Origin: Pseudomonas sp. S35
Lineage (GTDB): Bacteria; Pseudomonadota; Gammaproteobacteria; Pseudomonadales; Pseudomonadaceae
Assembly (NCBI RefSeq): GCF_009866765.1
Contig: NZ_CP019431.1
Location: forward strand, 496,001 to 560,000
Direction: 5' to 3'
Length of the DNA stretch: 64,000 nucleotides
The notes under the pieces are model-generated. The model was not told the origin of the DNA. It did no database searches and saw nothing but the letters and a program-made list of their open reading frames with translations. This document shows, one piece after another, positions 1-8,260 of this stretch; positions within the stretch are counted from its first letter, which is position 1, and every line of letters begins with the position of its first letter. The position numbers and the translations under genes were made by a program.

Positions 1-717
1 CCCGTTCACGGCCAGGACCTGGCGGGTGATATAGCCGGCTTCAGCCGACATCAGGAAATTCACCGCACCGGCGACTTCTTCCGGGGTGCCCATGCGCTGT
101 GCCGGGATCATTTTCATCAATTCTTCCACCGGTACGTTCTCATCCAGCATGGCCGTGTCGATCAGCCCTGGCGCCACGCAGTTGACGGTAATCTTGCGCT
201 TGCCCAGCTCGATGGCGAGGGCCTTGGCGGCGCCGATCAGGCCGGCTTTCGATGCGCTGTAATTGACCTGGCCGCGATTGCCGATCAGCCCCGACACCGA
301 GGTAATGCACACGATACGCCCGGCTGCGCGACGGCGGATCATCGGCATCATCACCGGGTGCAGTACGTTGTAGAAACCGTCCAGGTTGGTGCGCATCACC
401 ACGTCCCAATCGTCTTGCGACAGGGCCGGGAACGCGCCGTCACGGGTCAGGCCGGCATTGAGCACCACGCCGTAGTAGGCGCCATGCTGTTCAACATCCG
501 CCTCGAGGATTGCCTTGCACGCTGCACGATCCGCCACGTCGAATTGCAGCACCCGTGCCGTACGGCCAAGGGCTTGGATCTCGACCTGCACCGCGTCGGC
601 TTCGGCACGACCGCTGCGGCAATGCAGCACGATGTCATGCCCGGCCTGGGCCAGGCGCAAGGCAATGGCGCGGCCGATGCCACGGCTGGAGCCGGTGACC
701 AGTACAGGTTCAGTCAT
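1..717 (-). CDS. apeQ: 3-oxoacyl-ACP reductase, FabG-like (APE ketoreductase), 3' end cut by window
   Basis: This short-chain dehydrogenase would reduce the beta-keto group of the growing polyene on its ACP with NADPH. The Rossmann motif TGSSRGIG lies at residues 8-15, NAG at 87-89, and the catalytic triad reads Ser140, Tyr153 and Lys157 (YSASK). 239 residues are visible. FabG proteins are about 242-246 residues, so only the last few codons are missing at the left edge. The ATG overlaps the stop of the upstream dehydratase as ATGA. The name apeQ follows the E. coli/Xenorhabdus aryl polyene scheme from memory, in which a ketosynthase (ApeR) comes next and would lie outside the window. The family call is secure; orthology is inferred from position. 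Confidence 0.92.
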   Translation of the reverse strand, partial: MTEPVLVTGSSRGIGRAIALRLAQAGHDIVLHCRSGRAEADAVQVEIQALGRTARVLQFDVADRAACKAILEADVEQHGAYYGVVLNAGLTRDGAFPALSQDDWDVVMRTNLDGFYNVLHPVMMPMIRRRAAGRIVCITSVSGLIGNRGQVNYSASKAGLIGAAKALAIELGKRKITVNCVAPGLIDTAMLDENVPVEELMKMIPAQRMGTPEEVAGAVNFLMSAEAGYITRQVLAVNG

Positions 718-1175
718 GGCGTTTCGTCCTTCGATTCATCTAAATAATTGGCCGCCTGGGGCGGTCGAAATACATTCAAGCGGGCGCTGGCGTGGATACC
801 ATCACCGGTCAGGTGGCATTCGAACACACCCATGCCGTTGTCGTCTTCCAGGGAGCGCAAGCCGTGGATGCTCAACTCGGTGCCTGCGGGGAAGTGCGCC
901 ACGTTGCACTCGAACTTACGTGTGCCCAACAGGAAACCCAGTTCCACCGCTTCGCCTTTTTGGCGCGCGCGGCAACCGGCATAGGCGGCCACGCTCTGCG
1001 CCATCAACTCGACGCCGACCCAGGCTGGCAGGCTGCCGTCGGCTTGGTTGAACAGGCCGCCGGGCTTGACGGTCGTGCGGGTGTGAATCTGCTCTTCATC
1101 GAACGACAGCACCTGGTCGATCAGGATCATGTCGCCGGCGTGGGGCAGTAGTTCGGCGAGTGGCCAATCGCTCAT
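714..1175 (-). CDS. apeP: ApeP-type 3-hydroxyacyl-ACP dehydratase (hotdog fold)
   Basis: This 153-residue hotdog protein is predicted to dehydrate 3-hydroxyacyl-ACP during polyene extension. The N-terminal stretch LPHAGDMILID (10-20) and the central helix WVGVELMAQSVAAYAG match FabA/FabZ-like dehydratases of aryl polyene clusters, with His12 a likely catalytic residue. In studied systems ApeP works as a complex with a second dehydratase, ApeI. Here the ApeI-like domain is fused to the AMP-ligase about 10 kb upstream in the operon. ATGA overlaps join it to the ketosynthase upstream and the ketoreductase downstream. The enzyme class is clear. The partner and the exact chain position it acts on are inferred. 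Confidence 0.88.
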   Translation of the reverse strand: MSDWPLAELLPHAGDMILIDQVLSFDEEQIHTRTTVKPGGLFNQADGSLPAWVGVELMAQSVAAYAGCRARQKGEAVELGFLLGTRKFECNVAHFPAGTELSIHGLRSLEDDNGMGVFECHLTGDGIHASARLNVFRPPQAANYLDESKDETP

Positions 1176-2338
1176 GGGGCCTCTCCGATAATCAGGCTGA
1201 CGTTATTGCCACCGAAGGCAAACGAGTTGCTCATCAGGCAGGGTTTTTCCAAGGTGTCGCCACTGCGTGCCCATTGCAAGGCGGGCAACGCGGGGTCGGG
1301 CTGACCGTCCCAGACATGGGGTGGCAGCCGGCCGTGGGTGAGGCTCAGCCAGCAAAACGCCGCTTCCAATGCACCGGCTGCGCCCAGGGTATGGCCGCTC
1401 ATGGGTTTGGTCGATGAGCAAGGCACGCCTTGGGGAAACAGGCTGGCGACGGCCAGGCTTTCCATCGCGTCGTTGTGCTGGGTGGCGGTGCCGTGCAGGT
1501 TCAGATAACCGATCTGCTCGGGCATCAGCTTTGCACTGGCCAGGGCCTTGCGCATTGCCTGCAACGCGCCTTTGCCGGTCGGCTCCGGCGCAGAGATATG
1601 GTGCGCATCGCAACTGGCGCCGCTGCCCAGCAGAGCAATCGGCGCGGGTGCTTTGCTCATCACGAACAATACCGCCGCTTCGCCGATATTGATGCCGTTG
1701 CGGTTCGCCGAAAACGGATTGCAACGCTCGCTGGATACCGCATCCAGCGCGCTGAACCCATTGAGTGTCAGCTTGCACAGGCTGTCCACGCCGCCGCAGA
1801 TCACGGCATCGCACACGCCCAGGTCGAGCAGGCGTTGGGCACTCATCAGCGCACGGGCGCTGGACGTGCAGGCGGTGGAGATCACGTAGGCCGGGCCGCT
1901 CAGTTGCAGCCAGTCGGCGAGGAAGTTCGCCGGGGCGCTGAGCTCCTGTTGCTGGTAGTCGTAGTCGCCGGGGAACTGATGATCGCGCAGGTATAGGGCA
2001 ATGCCGCGGCTGGCTTCGTCGATGCCCGAGGTGCTGGTGCCCAGCACAATGCCGACCCGCGAGGCGCCGTAGGTGTGGATCGCCTGGCGAATCTGGCCTT
2101 CGATCTGCATCGCGGCTTCCAGCAACAGTTGGTTATTGCGGCTGCTCTGCTGGCCGAGTTCCACCGGGATGGTCGCCAGCTCGCCGGGCACACCGGCCAC
2201 CGGCAGTACGCGTTCGGGCACCCAGCCACTGTCGGCACGCATGCCTGAGCAGTCCCCGGCAAACAGGCTGCGGCTGACATGCGCCTGGCCACGGCCGAGG
2301 GCGCAGATCACGCCGAGTGCATTGAGGTAAGCGGTCAT
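1172..2338 (-). CDS. apeO: beta-ketoacyl-ACP synthase (APE ketosynthase)
   Basis: This 388-residue KAS I/II-like enzyme would condense malonyl-ACP with the growing aryl polyene. The Cys-His-His triad is intact: Cys157 in STACTSSA, His282 in LHGTATQHND and His316 in SGHTLGAAGA, followed by the C-terminal FAFGGNN. In characterised systems the ketosynthase ApeO pairs with the chain-length factor ApeC; a CLF-like protein is encoded at the operon start. The ATG at 2338 overlaps the lipoprotein stop. A longer in-frame extension upstream only shadows the lipoprotein gene and was not used. The product class is certain; the chain length made is unknown. Confidence 0.92.
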   Translation of the reverse strand: MTAYLNALGVICALGRGQAHVSRSLFAGDCSGMRADSGWVPERVLPVAGVPGELATIPVELGQQSSRNNQLLLEAAMQIEGQIRQAIHTYGASRVGIVLGTSTSGIDEASRGIALYLRDHQFPGDYDYQQQELSAPANFLADWLQLSGPAYVISTACTSSARALMSAQRLLDLGVCDAVICGGVDSLCKLTLNGFSALDAVSSERCNPFSANRNGINIGEAAVLFVMSKAPAPIALLGSGASCDAHHISAPEPTGKGALQAMRKALASAKLMPEQIGYLNLHGTATQHNDAMESLAVASLFPQGVPCSSTKPMSGHTLGAAGALEAAFCWLSLTHGRLPPHVWDGQPDPALPALQWARSGDTLEKPCLMSNSFAFGGNNVSLIIGEAP

Positions 2339-2817
2339 TGGGCGGCACCGAGCGGCGTGACGCGGTAGCTCAGCGGCTGGCCGCTCATGTTCACGCTGAA
2401 TACTTCTGAGGACTGATAGACGATCTGCCAATGCCCCGGCAGGGTGCGCGTAAGGTCCCTCGCCTGGGCGCCAGGGTAATTTGCACGCACCTCGTCTGCC
2501 GAGGCCAGGGCAAACAGCAGCGCGGCGAACAGTTCCCGCGCCTGGGGGTTGGGCGGCAGCAAGCCGTCGGCCTGCCACTGGCCATTGATCAGCTTTTGAC
2601 GCGCCTGGGGGATGCCCAGCGGGTCCATCATCGACCAGCGGATTGCGCCGTCTTCGCGCTGGATCACCAGCAACCAATCCTGGCTCTGGCCGTCTGCCAG
2701 GCGCTGCACGTGCAATTGCATCGGCAACGCCAACGCGGGTGTTTTTTGCGGCAGCGGCGGCTGGCTGGCGCAGGCGCTCAGCAGCAACAGGCAAGCGATC
2801 AACAGGCTACGTATCAT
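2335..2817 (-). CDS. DUF3261-type lipoprotein of APE cluster
   Basis: This is a 160-residue exported protein with a hydrophobic signal (IRSLLIACLLLLSAC) ending in an LSAC lipobox at Cys16, so it should be lipidated and anchored in the outer membrane. The mature part is small and has no enzyme motif. Proteins of this size and type (DUF3261) recur in aryl polyene clusters beside an MMPL exporter and a LolA-like protein. That suggests a role in delivering or anchoring the pigment in the outer membrane. ATGA overlaps couple it to the methyltransferase upstream and the ketosynthase downstream. The lipoprotein call is direct; the transport role is inferred from context. Confidence 0.82.
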   Translation of the reverse strand: MIRSLLIACLLLLSACASQPPLPQKTPALALPMQLHVQRLADGQSQDWLLVIQREDGAIRWSMMDPLGIPQARQKLINGQWQADGLLPPNPQARELFAALLFALASADEVRANYPGAQARDLTRTLPGHWQIVYQSSEVFSVNMSGQPLSYRVTPLGAAQ

Positions 2818-3548
2818 GGTGCGGCGCTCGCCAGGGGCTTGCGGGCCACGCAGTTGACCAGGGTTTCCTCACGCTGGCCCGCTGGCGGCGGGTTGCGCAG
2901 GCCCCAGCGTTCCAACAGGCCGAAGTCGCTGGAGCGGCTCCACCAAAGGTACGGGTACGAGACGTTCTGCGGGCCGAATTCAAAGCCCTGCTCGCGGAGC
3001 ATCTCCAGGTATTCGTCGGCGCTTTTCTGCACATGCATGGGGTGACGGAACAGCCAGCGAATCACCCAGGTGTCGATATAGGCTTCGGTGGATTCGGCAA
3101 ACAGCAGGTAGCCGCCCGGTTTGAGCACGCGGTAAAACTCGTTGAGTGCGCGATGCTGTTCGACCAGGTGATGAAAGGTCTGGTGGCAGAACAGGATGTC
3201 GACGCTTTCGTCCGGCACATCGAGGGTCGCGCAGTCGCTGCCGATCAGCTCGATGGCCAGGCCCTGGCGCTCGGCTTCGGCCTTGCTCAGCGCCAGGCTG
3301 TGGGGGTCGGCATCCAGGCCGATCAGGCGCTCGGGGGCGAACACCTGCTGCAAGTATTGGAACGACTTGCCCTGGCCGCAACCGGCGTCCAGCAGCACCG
3401 GCGCTTCGGGCAGCGGGTCGGTGAACAGGCTGCGCAGGTCGTTGATCGCCACGCGCAGCACGTGGTGCTGCCAGGTGTGGCTGCGCAGGAACCAGAAGCC
3501 GAACTTCGTCTCTTCGACGTAGTTTTTACTCAGGTATTGAGACGTCAT
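2814..3548 (-). CDS. class I SAM-dependent methyltransferase
   Basis: This is a 244-residue Rossmann methyltransferase. Motif I is VLLDAGCGQG, the acidic loop is IGLDADP, and the post-motif region HQTFHHLVEQHRALNEF followed by LKPGGYLL is typical of the family. In aryl polyene clusters such enzymes methylate the aryl head group. The neighbouring flavin halogenase-like gene (ATGA overlap at 3545-3548) suggests both act on the same ring. Whether it is a C- or O-methyltransferase cannot be told from the sequence. The fold is certain; the substrate is an inference. Confidence 0.85.
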   Translation of the reverse strand: MTSQYLSKNYVEETKFGFWFLRSHTWQHHVLRVAINDLRSLFTDPLPEAPVLLDAGCGQGKSFQYLQQVFAPERLIGLDADPHSLALSKAEAERQGLAIELIGSDCATLDVPDESVDILFCHQTFHHLVEQHRALNEFYRVLKPGGYLLFAESTEAYIDTWVIRWLFRHPMHVQKSADEYLEMLREQGFEFGPQNVSYPYLWWSRSSDFGLLERWGLRNPPPAGQREETLVNCVARKPLASAAP

Positions 3549-4792
3549 ACCGGCTCACTCGCACAAATCTCCGACAGCATCCGCAACCGCCGCTTGGGCT
3601 CGCTGACAAACGGGTTGCGCTCGTCCCACGCGTAGCCGGCGAGGATCGAGCTGATCATCCGGCGAATCTCCGGCGAACTGTCCGGGTGGAAGATCACGTC
3701 CTGGAACGTCCCCGCGTACCAGCCCTCGACGTAGCAACGGAACGTGTCGACACCGCGCTTGAGTGGCTCGGCAAACTCGGTTTGCCAGTCCACCGTCGCG
3801 CCATTGAGCTGACGGTCCAGCAGGCTGGCCGCCATGCTGGCCGAGCGCATGGCGATGGTCACGCCGGAGGAGAACACCGGGTCGAGGAATTCCGCCGCAT
3901 TGCCCAGCAACGCAAAGCCTGGGCCGTGCAGGGTTTTGACGTTGGCCGAGTAGCCGCCGATGGTGCGCGCCGGGGTATCCCACACGGCGTTGTGCAGCAC
4001 GGTGGACAGGCTTGGGGTCTCGTCGATAAAACTGCGCAGGCAGGCGTCGAGGTCGGTGTCGCGGCCGTCAAAATGCTCCTTGGCCGCGACCACGCCCACC
4101 GAGCACCGGCCATTGCTGAACGGGATGGTCCAGAACCAGATGTCGCGCTTTGTAGGATGGGTGGTCACGAGGATCTTGGTGCGGTCGAAACCCGGGTGTT
4201 CGATGCGGTCTTCAACGTGGGTGAACACCGCCTGGCGCACTGGGAAATTCGACGGTGCTTCCAAGTCCAGCAGGCGCGGCAGCACACGGCCGTAGCCGCT
4301 GGCGTCGAGCACGAACTTGGCTTTGAGGTGGTACTCGCTGCCGTTCTCACGGCGTACATGCAGGTAGCGGCAGGCGCCTGCGAAATCCACGCCGACGATG
4401 GTTTCGCCATAGCGGATTTCCACGCCTTGCTTCGCTGCCTGATCGGCCAGCAACTTGTCGAACTCGCCGCGTTGCACCTGGAAGGTGGTCGGCTTGCCGT
4501 TGCTGAAGGTGTCGCTGAAATCAAAGGCGCTGTAGCGCTCGCCCCAGGCGAAGGCGGCACCGGTTTTCACCTGGAAACCCGCGGCCTGTACGGCGTCGAG
4601 CATGCCGGCTTCTTCAATAAAGTCGATGCAGTGGGACAGCAGGCTTTCGCCAATCGAGAACCGCGGGAAATGCTGGCGCTCGATGATCAATACATCATGC
4701 CCTTTGCGCTTGAGCAGCGCGGCGGCGATGGCACCGGACGGACCGGCACCGATTACAACCACCTGGCGACGTTCCATTTCAACTGTGGGCAC
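3545..4792 (-). CDS. FAD-dependent oxidoreductase of the flavin halogenase family
   Basis: This 415-residue flavoprotein has the FAD-binding VVVIGAGPSG near the N terminus. It carries two halogenase marks. One is a lysine (Lys76) in GFQVKTGAAFAWG, where halogenases keep their catalytic Lys. The other is W219-F-W-T-I-P224, an exact WxWxIP motif. The segment LDPVFSSGVTIA resembles phenolic halogenases more than tryptophan halogenases. I chose the GTG at 4792 because AAGGAG lies 5 nt before it; the in-frame ATG 18 nt further upstream has no clear ribosome binding site. Xanthomonadins are brominated aryl polyenes from related clusters, so ring halogenation is plausible here. A monooxygenase or reductase role is not excluded. 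Confidence 0.8.
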   Translation of the reverse strand: MPTVEMERRQVVVIGAGPSGAIAAALLKRKGHDVLIIERQHFPRFSIGESLLSHCIDFIEEAGMLDAVQAAGFQVKTGAAFAWGERYSAFDFSDTFSNGKPTTFQVQRGEFDKLLADQAAKQGVEIRYGETIVGVDFAGACRYLHVRRENGSEYHLKAKFVLDASGYGRVLPRLLDLEAPSNFPVRQAVFTHVEDRIEHPGFDRTKILVTTHPTKRDIWFWTIPFSNGRCSVGVVAAKEHFDGRDTDLDACLRSFIDETPSLSTVLHNAVWDTPARTIGGYSANVKTLHGPGFALLGNAAEFLDPVFSSGVTIAMRSASMAASLLDRQLNGATVDWQTEFAEPLKRGVDTFRCYVEGWYAGTFQDVIFHPDSSPEIRRMISSILAGYAWDERNPFVSEPKRRLRMLSEICASEPV

Positions 4793-4825
4793 GAGGGCTC
4801 CTTGCCGCATTGGCGATAATCACAT

Positions 4826-7138
4826 TCATAAGGCGTGTTTCTGTTGGCCGGCCCAGGGCGCCAGCATAAAGCTGAACGCCAGGCCCAGGCTGACCGACAG
4901 GCCGAAATTACTCACAGCCGGCGTACTCGACACCGCCAGCAGGCCGAACGACAACCAGGTCGTCAGCGCCGCCAGCAGCGTGCCCAACAGGCTGACGGCC
5001 GCGCCGCCGATCTGTTCGCGCATCAAGATCGCGTAGTCGACGCTGATCGCCGTCACCAGCAGCAAACCGAACAGGCTGAACAAGGTCAGCGGCTGGCCCA
5101 GCCAACCGAGGCTGGCCAGGCTGCATAACGCGGCCAGCAGTGGCAGCGCGACGATGCGCAGGGCGCCGCCGAAGCCGAACGGCAGGATCAGCAGCAACAC
5201 GATCAGCACACACGACATCAATTTCAATTCGGCTGCGCTGATCTGCGTCGCGGCAAACACGCGGTTCAAATCACCCAGGCGATCGACCAATTGCACGCCG
5301 GGCAAATCCACGGCTTGCACCCGCAGCAGCGCCGGGTTGTTCAAGCCTTGCAGGCTGACCATCGCCGCCACGCCGCCGTCCACCGGGCCGAGCCACAGTG
5401 TGCGCCAAGGCTCGGCCAATGGGCCCAGCAGCGCGGCGTCGATGTCTTCGGTGGGCAGCGCTTGCAACTGCGCGACTTCGGCCTGCAGCGCGCTGGCCGG
5501 TACGCCGAGGTCCAGCAGCGGCTGCCAATGCTGTGGCAGCGCGTTCAGGGCATCGCGCAGTTGTTGCTGCTCGGCCGGCAGGTTGACCAGTTGATTGAGC
5601 GCCAGGTAACCCTGGAGCTTGTCCATGTTCACCAGTTGATCCAGGCGCTGGCCCAGCGCGGCCTGGCGCTCCAGCAACTGCTGTTGATTCTCGGCACGCA
5701 CCAGGAAGAACTGGCTGGTGGGCTGGAAGCCGGTAATGCGCGCCACGGCCTGGGCCTCTTGCAGCAACTGCGGCGGCGCGCCGATCCACTGGCGGATATC
5801 GTTTTTGCTGTTGAGCTGCCACAGGCCACCGGCGCAAAACAGCAGCAGCAGCGCCAGCAATACCGGGCTGCAGACACGCTTGAGCAGGGCGGCGCGCAAC
5901 AGCCACAGGCACTCGGCGATACGCAGCGGCCAGTGCGCCGGGCGCAGCTCGACGCCCTTGAGCAACGCCGGCAACAGGCAGACGGCCGACAGGTACGCGC
6001 CGACCAACCCGGCAGCGGAGAAGACCGCGATCTGGGTCAGCGCCGGGAACGGCGTCCAGGCCAGCGCCAGGTAGCCGATGCAACTGGTGGCCAGGCTCAG
6101 GCTCAGCCCCGGCAGGGTCAGGCGCAATGCCGGCCAACTGCGCCACGGCTTGAGGCTCCAGCTTTTCGACAGGTAATGCAGCGGGTAATCCACTGCCACG
6201 CCGATCAGGCTGGAACCGAGCACCAACGTCATCACATGCATATGGCCAAACAGCGCCACGCAGGCCACCGCACCAAACAGCATGCCCACCAGCACCGGTA
6301 CGAAGGCCAGCAGCACGCGCCAGCGACGGAACGCCAGCAGCAGCAACAGCAGGATGCCCACGGTCGCGCCGCCGCCGACCCAGGTGATTTCCCGGGTGGC
6401 CTGCTGCTGACCATTGGCGGCGTACAACAAACCGCTGGCGGCCAGCAGCTGCGCACCGTGTTCGCCGGCCTGTTCACGACTGGCCTGGAGCAAGTCCGCC
6501 ACTTGCAGCGGCAGTTTCATATCGAAGGCATTGCCGGTGGTGCGCGCACGCAGCAGCACCCAGCTTTTGCCGTCCGCCTCGGCGATCAACGCGCCGCTGC
6601 CGATATCCAACTGCACCGCACCGCGTTGCGGTTGGCTGTTCTGGATACGCCCGGTCAGGCCCAGCCAGTCGTCCTGGCTGGGCACCAGGCTGAAGCCGGT
6701 GAACGGGTCGAACAGCGCTTGTACGCGCTGCTGGATAAACGCGTCGGGGTGTTCGATCAGTTGCTCGCGGTCCTTGGCTGACAGCATCGCCAGGCGGCCG
6801 CGCAGCAATTGCTCACGCAGTGCGGGCAGGTCGGCTTGCAGGTTCCACTGCACCTTTTCAAACAGGCCGCTGGCCTGCCAGTGCTCGCCCAACTGTTGCG
6901 CCGTGGCCACTGCCTGCTGGCGGTCGGTATGCCCCACCAGCACCAGCATCTCGCGGTTCAACGGTTCCTGCATGCGTTGTTCGGCTTGCAGTTCCAGGGC
7001 GTCCGGCGTGCTGCCCGGCACCAGTTCCATCAGGTTGGCCGACAGCGGTGCGCCGTGGCGCCATTGCCAGCCGGCCAGGGCCAGCACGGCCACCAGCAGG
7101 GTCAGGAACAGGCGCGGCAGCAGACGCTCACTGGGCAA
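4826..7138 (-). CDS. MMPL/RND-superfamily exporter of APE cluster
   Basis: This 770-residue inner-membrane protein has the RND half-repeat layout twice. Each half has one N-terminal membrane helix, a large periplasmic loop (about residues 30-250 and 420-620) and a cluster of five helices. It is a predicted lipid or polyene-lipid exporter, as in other aryl polyene clusters. The start is a TTG at 7138, with GGAG ten bases upstream. An in-frame TGA lies just before it and the next ATG is about 36 codons inside, so TTG is the only reasonable start. It overlaps the LolA-like gene by 11 nt. The cargo is inferred from context. Confidence 0.88.
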   Translation of the reverse strand: MPSERLLPRLFLTLLVAVLALAGWQWRHGAPLSANLMELVPGSTPDALELQAEQRMQEPLNREMLVLVGHTDRQQAVATAQQLGEHWQASGLFEKVQWNLQADLPALREQLLRGRLAMLSAKDREQLIEHPDAFIQQRVQALFDPFTGFSLVPSQDDWLGLTGRIQNSQPQRGAVQLDIGSGALIAEADGKSWVLLRARTTGNAFDMKLPLQVADLLQASREQAGEHGAQLLAASGLLYAANGQQQATREITWVGGGATVGILLLLLLAFRRWRVLLAFVPVLVGMLFGAVACVALFGHMHVMTLVLGSSLIGVAVDYPLHYLSKSWSLKPWRSWPALRLTLPGLSLSLATSCIGYLALAWTPFPALTQIAVFSAAGLVGAYLSAVCLLPALLKGVELRPAHWPLRIAECLWLLRAALLKRVCSPVLLALLLLFCAGGLWQLNSKNDIRQWIGAPPQLLQEAQAVARITGFQPTSQFFLVRAENQQQLLERQAALGQRLDQLVNMDKLQGYLALNQLVNLPAEQQQLRDALNALPQHWQPLLDLGVPASALQAEVAQLQALPTEDIDAALLGPLAEPWRTLWLGPVDGGVAAMVSLQGLNNPALLRVQAVDLPGVQLVDRLGDLNRVFAATQISAAELKLMSCVLIVLLLILPFGFGGALRIVALPLLAALCSLASLGWLGQPLTLFSLFGLLLVTAISVDYAILMREQIGGAAVSLLGTLLAALTTWLSFGLLAVSSTPAVSNFGLSVSLGLAFSFMLAPWAGQQKHAL

Positions 7139-7838
7139 AGTCGTGTTGCTCCGCGTCGCTCAACGGTTGTTCGGCGGTGCTGTCCTGCATGCGCAAAACG
7201 GTGCTGTCGCCTTGGGTTTCCAGCAGTTCGATGGTGTGTACCAGCTCGCCACCGTCGATGTTGATCTGGTTGAACACTTGCTTGAGTAGCAACGAGCGTG
7301 GGATCAGCGTCAGCTTCCATTGCTTGGCCTCGCCTTGCAGCTGCAGCTCGAAGTCCCGTTGCAAGCCGCTGCTGTCGCCCTGGAGCACGGCGAGGAACAA
7401 TCGATTCTGCTCGGCCCCGGCGCTCTTGCTTGGCAGGGATTGCCAGCCATTGGCGTCACGCCGGGCGATGCCTTGGGCGCTGATGCGGTAGTCCTGTTGT
7501 AATGGGGTTTTGAGCAGCCACAGCAGGCCGTGGTCCTTGGCGAGGACGAAGGTGCCTTTGCTGACCAAGGGCTGTGGCAAGGCACGCAGGTGTTTTTCCT
7601 GGGTGAAACTGCCGTGGATCACGGAGGGTTTTGCCAATTGATCGCTCAACTGCTGCAAGTCGAAAGCGTGGGCCAGGCCTGGAATGCAAATCGACAGAAC
7701 GAACGCGATCAATGTGGGAGCGGCGGTGCGACGATTCGACTTGCCCGCGAAGAACTTGAGGGCGCCGCGTAGTGTCAGGCGCCCCGCGTTATCGTTAACG
7801 TCCATCGCGGGCAAGCCCGCTTCCACAGGGCATCTCAT
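7128..7838 (-). CDS. LolA-like outer membrane carrier protein with REPIN-encoded N terminus
   Basis: This is a 236-residue LolA-family periplasmic protein. The mature domain starts near FDLQQLSDQLAKP and shows GSFTQEKHLRALPQPLVSKG and WLLKTPLQQDYRI, typical of the LolA-like proteins encoded beside MMPL exporters. The start is odd. The ATG at 7838 overlaps the thioesterase stop as ATGA, as at most junctions in this operon. Residues 3 to about 42 are then encoded by a REPIN (7713-7827) inserted in frame. The hydrophobic core LIAFVLSICIPGLAHA follows directly, so the REPIN supplies the positively charged n-region (KSNRR) of an unusually long signal peptide. A TTG at 7712 could start a shorter protein, but it would lack positive charges. 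Confidence 0.83.
   Translation of the reverse strand: MRCPVEAGLPAMDVNDNAGRLTLRGALKFFAGKSNRRTAAPTLIAFVLSICIPGLAHAFDLQQLSDQLAKPSVIHGSFTQEKHLRALPQPLVSKGTFVLAKDHGLLWLLKTPLQQDYRISAQGIARRDANGWQSLPSKSAGAEQNRLFLAVLQGDSSGLQRDFELQLQGEAKQWKLTLIPRSLLLKQVFNQINIDGGELVHTIELLETQGDSTVLRMQDSTAEQPLSDAEQHDFAQ
7713..7827. repeat. REPIN inside the 5' coding region of the LolA-like gene
   Basis: Two inverted REP sequences face each other. One begins TGTGGGAGCGG and ends CTTGCCCGCGAAG; the other is CATCGCGGGCAAGCCCGC followed by TTCCACA. The left copy carries the variant core GGTGCGACGATTCGACTTG, also seen near 16780. Unlike the other REPs in the window it lies within an open reading frame and keeps that frame open. 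Confidence 0.85.
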
Positions 7839-8260
7839 TTCAAGGCTCTCTCTACGGCGTCAGTGAATATTTTTGGCGAGGCCAACTGCATCTCGCGGCT
7901 GGCCATCTCCACCGCCACTTGCACGGTCGTGGCGCGGGTCAAGCGCTCGCCGCTGGCCAGGTCGGTAATCAGGTAGTTGACCTTCAAACGGTTCTGCCAT
8001 TCCACCAGGCTGGCGCGCACGTTGATGGTCTGGCCAAAGATCGCGCCGCGTACATAACGCAGTTGCATGTCGATTACCGGCCAGGCGTAGCCGGCTTCGA
8101 GCATCGCCGTGTAGTTGTGGCCGATCTTGTCCAGCAGCGCGCAGCGTGCCACTTCCAGGTACTTCACGTAATGCCCGTGCCACACCACGTTCATGGTGTC
8201 GACGTCGAAAAACGGCACCAGGATTTGCGTGTCGCTGTGCAGTACGCCGGGGCTACGCAT
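7835..8260 (-). CDS. apeK: acyl-CoA/ACP thioesterase, 4HBT-type hotdog
   Basis: This 141-residue thioesterase belongs to the 4-hydroxybenzoyl-CoA thioesterase family. The catalytic region reads FFDVDTMNVVWHGHYVKYLE, with the Asp pair at 19 and 21 followed by the HGHY helix start. In aryl polyene clusters this protein is thought to release or proofread acyl-ACP intermediates. The ATG lies 8 nt inside the end of the lyase gene, and the stop overlaps the LolA-like start by 4 nt. The family is clear; the substrate (aryl polyene-ACP or stalled chains) is inferred. Confidence 0.87.
   Translation of the reverse strand: MRSPGVLHSDTQILVPFFDVDTMNVVWHGHYVKYLEVARCALLDKIGHNYTAMLEAGYAWPVIDMQLRYVRGAIFGQTINVRASLVEWQNRLKVNYLITDLASGERLTRATTVQVAVEMASREMQLASPKIFTDAVERALK

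Noticed and set aside
2339..2794. N-terminal extension of the ketosynthase upstream of 2338
   Set aside because: It overlaps the lipoprotein gene in another frame and shows no family similarity; the ATGA junction at 2335-2338 fits the operon pattern.
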